Origin: Azospirillum sp. SYSU D00513
GTDB taxonomy: Bacteria; Pseudomonadota; Alphaproteobacteria; Azospirillales; Azospirillaceae
NCBI RefSeq assembly: GCF_017356015.1
Contig: NZ_JAFIQV010000006.1
Span: 1 to 64,000 of the forward strand
Length of the DNA stretch: 64,000 bases
Reading direction: 5' to 3'
In this document: positions 56,912 through 64,000 of the stretch, in pieces
How positions within the stretch are numbered: position 1 is the first letter of the stretch
Layout: each line of letters starts with the position of its first letter
The notes under the pieces: model-generated
Seen by the model: only the letters and a program-made list of their open reading frames with translations
Told to the model about the DNA's origin: nothing
Databases searched by the model: none
Position numbers and translations under genes: made by a program

Positions 56912-59203
56912 ATGGATGCACAGAACAGTCGGTTGCCGGTCGGTGTGACCGGACCAATCGCGCCGCCGGTCGGGGCGGAGGCGGACAAGATCGATGTCAA
57001 ACGGCTTTTGCAGACGCTCTGGCGGCAGAAGCTGCTTATTTTGACCGTCATCGCGATTCTCTGGATTCCAACTCTTCTGTTGATCCGCAGCATGACGCCG
57101 CTGTTCACGGCCACGGCGGTGGTCGTGATCGATCCGCATCCGAACAGGGTGATCAACATCCCCATGGTCTCGGATGCCATGGGGATCTACCTCGACACGG
57201 TGAACACCGAAATAGAGGTGCTCCGGTCCCGCGACTTGGCCCGGCGCGTCGTCGAAAAGACGAATCTGGTCCAGGAACCGGAATACAGGCGTCTGCTCGA
57301 ACCCGCGGGCGGCACCCTGACCCGCCTGTTCGGCTGGCTCTCCGGTGGTGCGGCGTTCCTTCCGGAAGGCTTGCGGACCGTGCTGGCCGCGCAGGCGCCC
57401 GCACCCGCACAACGTCTTGACGAGCCCCAATCGCTCGACCTCGTGACCGACGTCCTTCTCAAGAAACTCACGGTCTCCCCGGCCGTGCAGTCCCGCGCCA
57501 TCCGGGTCACGTTCGAAGCGGAGGATCCCAAGCTCGCGGCACGGATCGCCAACGCGGTCGTCGAGAACTATGGCGCGATGCAGAGCGAGGCCAAGAGGGC
57601 GGCGACCATAAGGGCGAGCCAATGGCTGCAGTCCCAGCTCGAGGACCTTAAGACGGACATGACGGAAACCGGGCAGGCCGCCGTGGACGCGCTGCGCTCG
57701 GAAACGGGGCTCACCCGTGGCCGCGACGGCCTTCTGGTCGCGGAGGAAATGTCCGCGGTGAGCGCCCAGTTGACCGAAGCCCGCAGCACCTATGAGGCCA
57801 GCCAGGCGCAGCTGCAGCAACTCCTCGCCATCGAGAATGGCAGGGGCGCTTCCGGCGGGCCGACCATCATCAGCAATCCGCTGATCACGGCACTCCGGCA
57901 ACGGCAGATCACGGCGAACGCCCGTCTCGCGGAACTGAGGCAGCAGTACGGCGACCGTCACCCCGTGGTGGTCAGCGCGACCGCGGAGCTTCAGAACCTG
58001 AACGCCTCCGTGGCGGGGGAGATCGGCCGCGCCGTGCGCAACCTGCGGGCCGACGTCGAGCAGCACTTCACGCGGGTTCAGGATCTCACCAAGCGCCTGG
58101 ACGATCTGCGCGGACGGGCCCTGAGCGCGATGGAAGGCGACGTGAACGTCCGCCAGCTGCAAAGGATGGCCGACGCGTCCGACGACAATTACCGGCGCGC
58201 GATCACGCGGCTGAAGGAGACGCAGGTGCTCCAGGCCATGCAGATGACGCCGGACATCCGCGTGGTCACCACCGCCTCCGTGCCCTTCGCGGCCGTCTGG
58301 CCGAGCAAGAACCTGCTCGCGGCGCTGTCCGGCTTCGTCTACACCGCCCTGGCGGTCGGCGTCGCGCTGGTGCTGGTGATCATGCAGCGCGGCCTCTACA
58401 GCTCGCACCAGGTCGAAGCGCTTCTCGGGCTGCCCACCCTCGGGGCCGTGCCTCTTCTTCGCCGCAAGCAGTGGACCGACAATGTGCGGCCCCTGTCCTG
58501 CAAGGACGAGAAGGGCGCCGAGTTCGCGGAAGCCATCTGGCGCCTTTGCGCCCGGATGAAGCTGGTCGGCGCCAACGGGCTGTCCGGTTCCGACGAGCGG
58601 TCCGAGGTCATCATGATCGCCTCCTCCGTCGCGAGCGAGGGCAAGACGACCATGGCCGTGGCGCTCGGTGCCTATCTGGCGGACAGCGGCCAACGCGTCG
58701 TCATCGTGGACTGCGACACGCGGCGGCCCGCCATCCATCAGATCCTGGGCGCGGAAATGCCCCACGTCGGCCTCACCGACCTTCTCGGCGGGCATGCCAA
58801 ACTCGACGATGTGCTGCGCGGGGACGGGTGCGACCGCTTCGCGGCGATCAGCGCCGGCCGGCCCACCGCGCGGCCGCAGCAGCTCCTCGGCTCCAAGGCG
58901 ATGCTGTCGCTCCTGGTCGAGCTTTCCGAGCGCTACGACATCATCATTCTCGACACGCCTCCGGTCATGTCGGCATCCGACGCCCTGATCCTGGCACCGC
59001 TCGCCGACCGCGTGCTCTTCGTCGTGCGCTGGGCGCGGACCGCGACGAGCCATGCCAACGCCAGCCTCAAGCAGCTGCGCGAGGTCGGTGGTCGGGTGAG
59101 CGGCGCTGTCCTCTCGATGGTCAACGCCCGCCACCACGCCAACCTCGAGTACGGCGTCCGGCCACCGCCCGTGCGGCCCTACCTGCTGCGCCAGAGCCGC
59201 TGA
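56912..59203 (+). CDS. Wzc-like polysaccharide co-polymerase / tyrosine autokinase
   Basis: This 763-residue inner-membrane protein controls chain length and export. The N-terminal Wzz domain is framed by membrane helices (LLILTVIAILWIPTLLLI near 40, and LLAALSGFVYTALAVGVALV near 470), with a long periplasmic coiled coil between them. The cytoplasmic BY-kinase has Walker A ASSVASEGKTT (about 570-580), Walker A' VVIVDCDTRRP and Walker B IIILDTPP (about 677-684). The C-terminal tail, which usually has a tyrosine cluster, has only two tyrosines (LEYGVRPPPVRPYLLRQSR). ATG 56912 has GGAG upstream; a TTG at 56873 would add 13 residues. It should work with a Wza-type outer-membrane exporter not present in this window. 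Confidence 0.92.
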   Translation: MDAQNSRLPVGVTGPIAPPVGAEADKIDVKRLLQTLWRQKLLILTVIAILWIPTLLLIRSMTPLFTATAVVVIDPHPNRVINIPMVSDAMGIYLDTVNTEIEVLRSRDLARRVVEKTNLVQEPEYRRLLEPAGGTLTRLFGWLSGGAAFLPEGLRTVLAAQAPAPAQRLDEPQSLDLVTDVLLKKLTVSPAVQSRAIRVTFEAEDPKLAARIANAVVENYGAMQSEAKRAATIRASQWLQSQLEDLKTDMTETGQAAVDALRSETGLTRGRDGLLVAEEMSAVSAQLTEARSTYEASQAQLQQLLAIENGRGASGGPTIISNPLITALRQRQITANARLAELRQQYGDRHPVVVSATAELQNLNASVAGEIGRAVRNLRADVEQHFTRVQDLTKRLDDLRGRALSAMEGDVNVRQLQRMADASDDNYRRAITRLKETQVLQAMQMTPDIRVVTTASVPFAAVWPSKNLLAALSGFVYTALAVGVALVLVIMQRGLYSSHQVEALLGLPTLGAVPLLRRKQWTDNVRPLSCKDEKGAEFAEAIWRLCARMKLVGANGLSGSDERSEVIMIASSVASEGKTTMAVALGAYLADSGQRVVIVDCDTRRPAIHQILGAEMPHVGLTDLLGGHAKLDDVLRGDGCDRFAAISAGRPTARPQQLLGSKAMLSLLVELSERYDIIILDTPPVMSASDALILAPLADRVLFVVRWARTATSHANASLKQLREVGGRVSGAVLSMVNARHHANLEYGVRPPPVRPYLLRQSR

Positions 59204-59292
59204 GCCGGTCCGGGAAGGGCTCGGCCCAGGAAAATCCCGGCCCGGCAACCGTCTTCGAAAAACAGTCGTCCCGAACAGGGGAGGGGTATGTC

Positions 59293-60450
59293 ATGAAGGT
59301 CGCCATCGTTCACTACTGGCTGGTCGGGATGAGGGGAGGCGAGAAGGTCGTCGAGGCCTTGTGCGACCTCTATCCGGGCGCCGATGTGTTCACGCACGTC
59401 TATCGTCCCGAGCACATATCCGAAACGATCAGACGGCATCACGTTCACACCAGCTTCATCGACCGCCTGCCGTTCTCGCATCGGCTCTACCAGAAGTACC
59501 TTCCCCTCATGCCGCTCGCGCTCGAGCAGCTCGACCTCAGCGCCTACGACCTCGTCATCAGCAGCGAATCCGGGCCGGCCAAGGGCGTCCTCACCCGCTC
59601 CGACGCCCTGCATGTCTGCTACTGCCACACGCCGATGCGATACGTGTGGAGCGGGTATCACGACTATCTCTCCTCCGCCGGTCCCCTGATCCGTCCGCTG
59701 ATGCCGCTGGTGATGCACCGCCTGCGCCAATGGGACCTGACGACGGCCGCGCGCGTCGACCACTTCATCGCCAATTCGGACACGGTCGCGCAGCGGATCT
59801 GGCGGGCCTACCGCCGCGAGGCGACGGTCATTTACCCGCCCGTTCAGACCGCCCACTACCCGGCGGAGTCGGAATCGGGCGGCAACTATCTCTTCGTCAG
59901 CCAACTCGTCCGCTACAAGCACGCCGACATCGTGGTCGAGGCCTTCAACCGGATGCAGAAGCCGCTCGTCGTCGTGGGCGAGGGCGAGGAGTTCGCGCGG
60001 CTGAAGCGCATCGCCGGACCGACGGTCCAACTGCTCGGCCGGTGCTCCGACGAGGAGTTGGCACGGCAGTACGCCACCTGCCGGGCGCTGGTGTTCGCCG
60101 CCGAGGAGGATTTCGGGATCGTTCCCGTCGAGGCCATGGCGGCGGGGAAACCGGTCCTGGCCTTTTCCCGCGGCGGGGCGACCGAGACGGTCAAGGACGG
60201 CATCACCGGCCTGTTCTTCGACGAGCAGACACCCGAGGCGATCATGGATCTCGTCGACCGCTTCGAGGAGCAGGCGGATGTCTTCCAGCCCGACATCATC
60301 CGGGAACACGCCGCGCGCTTCAGCAAGACCGTGTTCAACAACCGCATGCGGGACACGATCGCGGGCTGGATGCACGCGCCGGCGATGGCGCCGCGCAGCA
60401 GGGCCAGGGACGAGGTCCGCCGCCCGCAGCTGGCCCCACTGCCGCTTTGA
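59293..60450 (+). CDS. Family-4 glycosyltransferase
   Basis: This 385-residue GT-B enzyme starts MKVAIVHYWLVGMRGGEKVV, typical of family 4 members. The donor-binding half has YLFVSQLVRYKHADIVVEAF and the E-x7-E motif in EEDFGIVPVEAMAAGKPVLAF (about 271-290). It transfers a nucleotide-activated sugar, possibly mannose from GDP-mannose made by ManC, to the growing repeat unit. GAGGGG precedes ATG 59293; the ATG five bases upstream is out of frame and hits a stop at once. Spacing of 89 bases from the Wzc-like gene and 46 bases to the next glycosyltransferase fits one operon. Confidence 0.92.
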   Translation: MKVAIVHYWLVGMRGGEKVVEALCDLYPGADVFTHVYRPEHISETIRRHHVHTSFIDRLPFSHRLYQKYLPLMPLALEQLDLSAYDLVISSESGPAKGVLTRSDALHVCYCHTPMRYVWSGYHDYLSSAGPLIRPLMPLVMHRLRQWDLTTAARVDHFIANSDTVAQRIWRAYRREATVIYPPVQTAHYPAESESGGNYLFVSQLVRYKHADIVVEAFNRMQKPLVVVGEGEEFARLKRIAGPTVQLLGRCSDEELARQYATCRALVFAAEEDFGIVPVEAMAAGKPVLAFSRGGATETVKDGITGLFFDEQTPEAIMDLVDRFEEQADVFQPDIIREHAARFSKTVFNNRMRDTIAGWMHAPAMAPRSRARDEVRRPQLAPLPL

Positions 60451-60496
60451 ACGCTCCGACTTCGAACAGCCGAACCGAACCGCAGGGCAGGACAGC

Positions 60497-61513
60497 ATGC
60501 ACGACCGTTCCATGACCACCGGCATCGCAAGCCGCCTCGGCGAGGGACCGGACAGGCCCGAGCGTTCCGGCCGCGGCACCTTCCGGGTGACGGTGATCGT
60601 GCCGACCTACAAGCGCACCGACCGGCTGGAGCAGTGCCTGAAGGCGCTGGCCGCGCAGACCATGCCGCCCCACCAGATGATCGTCACCGTGCGCGACGAC
60701 GATCCCGCCTCCCGCGCCATGGCGGAGCGTTTCGCCCGCGTCCTGCCGCTCGACATCGTGGAGTTGGACCTGCCCGGCCAGGTCATGGCCATCAACCGGG
60801 CGCTCGATCATGCCAGGGGGGACATCGTCGCGATCACAGACGACGACGCGGTTCCGCACGCCGACTGGATCGAGCGCATCGAAGCCTGGTATCACCTGGA
60901 CGAGCGCATCGGCGGGGTCGGGGGCCGGGACTACGTCTTCAAGGAAGGCAGGCTGGAAAGCGGCCGCGCCCGCACCGTCGGCCGGCTCCAGTGGTTCGGG
61001 CGCGTGATCGGAAACCACCATCTGGGCGTCGAGCGGCCCTGCGACGTGGACGTCCTCAAGGGCGCCAACTGGAGCCTGCGCCGTTCCGCCATCGGGAGCC
61101 TGCGCCTGAACACGCGCCTGCGCGGGGCCGGCGCGCAGGTGCAGAACGACCTGGACTTTTCCCTGAGGCTGAGGAGGAGCGGCTGGCGGCTCGTCTATGA
61201 TCCGCGCGTCGCCGTGGACCATTTCCCGAGCGTGCGCCACGACGTCGATCAGCGCGGCGCCGGCTATTTCCATCCGCTCGCCCAGGAGAACGCGGCTTTC
61301 AACGACACCGTCGCCCTGATGGACCATTTCCCGTCCTTCAACCGGAGCGTCTTCATCGTCTGGTCCTTCCTCGTGGGAACCAGCGAATTTCCCGGCCTGG
61401 CCCAGTGGATGCGCCTGACGCTGCGCGGGGACCGGCATGCCGCCGCGAAGCTGCGGGCGACCCTGCGCGGCCGTCTCGCGGGGCTGCGGGACCGGATGGA
61501 GTCCGCCGCATGA
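60497..61513 (+). CDS. Family-2 glycosyltransferase
   Basis: This 338-residue GT-A enzyme begins with the nucleotide-sugar site VTVIVPTYKRTDRLEQCLKA (about 31-50). The metal-binding acidic motif is AITDDDAVPHADWIERIEAW (near 110-128), and an acceptor-side segment reads DVDVLKGANWSLRRSAIG. The catalytic base is probably in QNDLDFSLRLRRSGWRL. No membrane helices are evident, so it works at the inner face of the membrane. Two starts are possible, ATG 60497 and ATG 60512. Its stop overlaps the next gene's start (ATGA). The sugar and linkage cannot be read from sequence. Confidence 0.9.
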   Translation: MHDRSMTTGIASRLGEGPDRPERSGRGTFRVTVIVPTYKRTDRLEQCLKALAAQTMPPHQMIVTVRDDDPASRAMAERFARVLPLDIVELDLPGQVMAINRALDHARGDIVAITDDDAVPHADWIERIEAWYHLDERIGGVGGRDYVFKEGRLESGRARTVGRLQWFGRVIGNHHLGVERPCDVDVLKGANWSLRRSAIGSLRLNTRLRGAGAQVQNDLDFSLRLRRSGWRLVYDPRVAVDHFPSVRHDVDQRGAGYFHPLAQENAAFNDTVALMDHFPSFNRSVFIVWSFLVGTSEFPGLAQWMRLTLRGDRHAAAKLRATLRGRLAGLRDRMESAA

Positions 61514-62970
61514 CGATGACCATGGACGCAGCGCTGCGCCCAAGCGGATGGCGGGCGCAGATCGGCCGTGTCGCGCTCTGGTCCTTCTGGTTCCTGATCC
61601 TGGCGCTGTGCGCCGTGGGGCAGGCCCGCCTGCTGGCCGTCGTGTTCCCGGCCGCGGCACTGGCGACGGGCTGCGTGCTGTGCATGCAGGACCCGGCCCG
61701 CTTCCTCAGCTTCACCTGGTGGTTGTGGTTCCTCACGCCCGAGGTCCGCCGCATCGTGGATCATCAGGCGGGGTGGAGCACCATCAGCACGGTGATGATC
61801 ACGCCCTTCCTGGTCGGCTGCCTGACCTGGGTGACGATCATCATGTACGCGCCGATGCTGCGCTACCGGTCCTATGTGGGCTTCGCGCTGGTGATCGCGG
61901 GGCTCGTCTACTCCTATCTGGTCGGCATCCTGCAGGCGGGAATTCCCGCGGCCACCTTCGGCCTGCTCAACTGGCTGGTGCCGATCACGCTCGGCATGTA
62001 TGCGGCCTTCCACTGGCCCATCTATCCACAGATCCGCGACGAGGTGCTGCGGACCTTCACCTGGGGCCTGATCGTCGTGGGCGGCTACGGCCTGGTGCAG
62101 TATTTCTTCATGCCGGCCTGGGACGCCTACTGGCTGATCAGCGTGGGGATGACCAACCAGGGACAGCCCCTGCCCATGCAGGTGCGGGTCTTCAGCACGC
62201 TGAATTCCTCCGGCCCCCTGGCCTTCCTGCTGATCACCGGGATCGCGGTGCTTCCAGCCGCCCGCGGCGTGCTGGTTCCGCTTGCCGGAGCCCTCGCCCT
62301 GGCGTCCCTGATGCTGAGCCTCGTGCGGGCCGCATGGCTGGCCGGGCTCGTCGTGTTCCTCTATCTGCTGATCACCATGCCGGGACGGCACAGGCTGCGT
62401 TTGCTGGCGATCATGGCGGCCTTGAGCATCGCGGTCGTGCCCCTGTTCAGCATACCGAAGGTCGGCGATGTCATTCTGGCCCGTTTCGACTCCCTGAACA
62501 CGATGGAGCATGACCGCAGCTACCAGGAGCGCCAGGAGTTCTACGGGCGCTTCCTGGTGGAGGCGTTGACCAACATCGGAGGGGCGGGCCTCGGCGCGGT
62601 CGACACGGCGACCAAGCTGTCCAACGACGGCCAGCTGGGCGTGATGGCCTATTTCGACAGCGGCCTCATGCGCGTCCCCTACGAGCTGGGCTGGCCCGGC
62701 ACCATAGGGTACGCGTCGGGCATCGCCATCCTGATGGTCGGCCTGTTCCGCCGCCGGGGCATGCCCGCGGACAGCTTCGCGCGCTGTTCCGAGGCGATCG
62801 CGGTCACCATCCTCATCTCCATGGTCTTCGAACACACGCTGGTCAAGGTGACGGGCGTGAGCTTCTGGTTCTTTCTCGGCATGGCGCTGGCCGCCAAGAA
62901 CCACGGGCTCGCCAAATCCCGGGCAGCGGAGTTCCGAACGGAAAACGCATCCGCCGAGGGGGGACGATGA
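61510..62970 (+). CDS. O-antigen ligase/polymerase-like membrane protein (Wzy type)
   Basis: This 486-residue protein has about ten to twelve membrane segments and one larger periplasmic loop near 320-390 (ARFDSLNTMEHDRSYQERQE, EFYGRFLVEALTNIGGAGLG), the pattern of the O-antigen ligase/polymerase (Wzy_C-like) family, where conserved arginines in the loops contact the lipid-linked glycan. It probably polymerises the repeat units after the flippase. It is coupled to both neighbours by ATGA overlaps (61510 and 62967). Sequence conservation in this family is low, so identification rests mainly on topology, loop position and context. Confidence 0.82.
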   Translation: MTMTMDAALRPSGWRAQIGRVALWSFWFLILALCAVGQARLLAVVFPAAALATGCVLCMQDPARFLSFTWWLWFLTPEVRRIVDHQAGWSTISTVMITPFLVGCLTWVTIIMYAPMLRYRSYVGFALVIAGLVYSYLVGILQAGIPAATFGLLNWLVPITLGMYAAFHWPIYPQIRDEVLRTFTWGLIVVGGYGLVQYFFMPAWDAYWLISVGMTNQGQPLPMQVRVFSTLNSSGPLAFLLITGIAVLPAARGVLVPLAGALALASLMLSLVRAAWLAGLVVFLYLLITMPGRHRLRLLAIMAALSIAVVPLFSIPKVGDVILARFDSLNTMEHDRSYQERQEFYGRFLVEALTNIGGAGLGAVDTATKLSNDGQLGVMAYFDSGLMRVPYELGWPGTIGYASGIAILMVGLFRRRGMPADSFARCSEAIAVTILISMVFEHTLVKVTGVSFWFFLGMALAAKNHGLAKSRAAEFRTENASAEGGR

Positions 62971-64000
62971 CGTCCGGCATGATGACCTCCAGCGCGACGG
63001 ACGAGGCGCCCGCGCCGGGCGTGGAACGCTCGCGCGGCTTGGAGCCACCGGCCTCCATCCTCCAGCTCGGCCTGGGCTGGTTTCCGGAGGCGCATGGCGG
63101 CGCCGAGAATGTCCTGTATCACCTCGACCGGCACCTGCCCGCGTTCGGCTGCGCGGTGCGCAGCCTCGTGGTCGGCTCGCCGGAGGTGGCGACGGAGAGC
63201 GGGGGCCGGGCCGCCGCCTTCGCACCGCCCACGGCGGCCCTGCCGCGGCGCCTGGCGGCCGCGCGCGCCGGAATACACGCGGCCCTTCGGCGGCACGACC
63301 CGGACATCGTCGCCTCCCATTTCGCCCTGACCGCGGTCGCGGCGCTGTCGGTCCTGCGCGAGCGGCCTCATGTCGTTCATTTCCACGGCCCCTGGGCCCT
63401 GGAAAGCGCCGTGGAGGGCGGAAGCCGGATGGCCGTCCACATCAAGGGAATGATCGAGCGTTCGGTCTATGGGCGCGCCGACCGCTTCGTCGTGCTGTCG
63501 CGGGCGTTCGGCGCCATACTGCGCGACCGGTACGGCGTACCGGAGCACAAGATCGAGCTCGTCGAGGGCGGGGTCGACGCGCGCCGCTTCGCCATCCCCG
63601 AGGACCGTCGGCAGGCGCGCCTGCGGTTGGGATGGCCGCAGGACCGCCAGGTCGTCGTCACGGTGCGTCGGCTGGTCCGGAGGATGGGACTGTCCGAACT
63701 GCTGTCCGCCATGGTCGAGGTGAGTGCGCGCAATCCCGACGCGCTCCTGATGATCATCGGCAAGGGGCCGGAGGCGCGGGCGCTCCAGGAAGGGATCCGG
63801 GCGCTGCGTCTCGAAAACCACGTGCGGCTCCTGGGTTTCGTGCCCGACGAACTGCTGCCGCTCGCCTACCGCGCCGCCGACCTCTCCGTCATGCCGTCGC
63901 AGTCGCTGGAGGGATTCGGGATCACGGTGGCGGAATCGCTGGCGGCCGGCACGCCCGTGCTGGTGACGCCGGTCGGTGGCCTGCCGGACGTGGTGGGACC
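62967..64000 (+). CDS. Family-4 glycosyltransferase, cut by the window end
   Basis: The first 344 residues of a GT-B glycosyltransferase are present. After a variable N-terminus of about 30 residues comes LQLGLGWFPEAHGGAENVLY, the family-4 glycine-rich acceptor motif. VVHFHGPWALESAVEGGSR is the mid-domain and TVRRLVRRMGLSELLSAMVE begins the donor half. The E-x7-E region QSLEGFGITVAESLAAGTPV is reached before the sequence runs out at GGLPDVVGP. The start ATG overlaps the polymerase stop (ATGA). It would add another sugar to the polysaccharide; the missing part is probably 50 residues or fewer. Confidence 0.9.
   Translation, partial: MTSGMMTSSATDEAPAPGVERSRGLEPPASILQLGLGWFPEAHGGAENVLYHLDRHLPAFGCAVRSLVVGSPEVATESGGRAAAFAPPTAALPRRLAAARAGIHAALRRHDPDIVASHFALTAVAALSVLRERPHVVHFHGPWALESAVEGGSRMAVHIKGMIERSVYGRADRFVVLSRAFGAILRDRYGVPEHKIELVEGGVDARRFAIPEDRRQARLRLGWPQDRQVVVTVRRLVRRMGLSELLSAMVEVSARNPDALLMIIGKGPEARALQEGIRALRLENHVRLLGFVPDELLPLAYRAADLSVMPSQSLEGFGITVAESLAAGTPVLVTPVGGLPDVVG

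Noticed and set aside
56189-59248. A 1019-codon open frame on the minus strand opposite the sugar transferase and Wzc-like genes
   Set aside because: It is a shadow of two certain genes, with histidine/arginine-rich noise and no start signal.

Overview
The window reads as chromosomal or chromid DNA of a high-GC alphaproteobacterium, most like the Azospirillum/Rhodospirillales group. This is inferred from the strong GC bias at third codon positions, a Ros/MucR zinc-finger regulator, the TRAP and Na/Pi transporters, and many cache-type sensors. No rRNA, tRNA, CRISPR array or intact insertion sequence was recognised.

Layout. (1) 1-9.7 kb: a decayed alpha/beta-hydrolase gene; a LacI-regulated ABC importer operon ending in a phosphodiesterase, with two LacI-type operators in front; an NCS2 nucleobase permease with a degenerate ATPase-like tail; an orphan cache sensor. 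(2) 9.7-19.4 kb: an IS3 remnant; homogentisate catabolism (hmgA, a MarR regulator, maiA); and an IclR-regulated unit of a self-sufficient CYP116B-type P450 plus a complete TRAP importer, with a perfect 20-bp palindrome between the regulator and the P450. (3) 19.4-39.5 kb: the most interesting part, a class II lanthipeptide locus. It has two Nif11-like precursor peptides at opposite ends, an NHLM-type export system (HlyD-like protein, C39 peptidase-ABC protein, second ABC protein), and a LanM with the three-cysteine CCG zinc site seen in ProcM-like enzymes. LanM is the last gene of an operon encoding a SpoIIE-type phosphatase, an ABC-type substrate-binding protein and an RsbW-like anti-sigma kinase. 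A sensor-MFS fusion, a GCS2-type ligase and a STAS anti-anti-sigma protein fill the rest. (4) 39.5-44.2 kb: Na/Pi cotransporter, orphan membrane sensor, and an ECF sigma/anti-sigma pair with a DUF4394 protein. (5) 44.2-64 kb: a GC-poorer stretch with a small orphan gene and mucR, then metK, manC and an exopolysaccharide locus (flippase, glycosyltransferases, sugar-phosphate transferase, Wzc-like kinase, polymerase) that runs off the window end.

How the parts may work together. In the lanthipeptide locus, LanM would dehydrate and cyclise the two short cores, each built from a duplicated [YW]C[IF][LF]T pentapeptide. The C39 transporter would remove the leader at the double glycine and export the product with the HlyD-like adaptor. 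The phosphatase, kinase and STAS proteins form a partner-switching circuit that could tie production to an external signal read by the cache domains or the substrate-binding protein. The sigma factor or other target of that circuit is not in the locus. In the last region MucR is a plausible regulator of the polysaccharide genes, ManC supplies GDP-mannose, and the sugar transferase, glycosyltransferases, flippase, polymerase and Wzc form a Wzx/Wzy-type assembly line.
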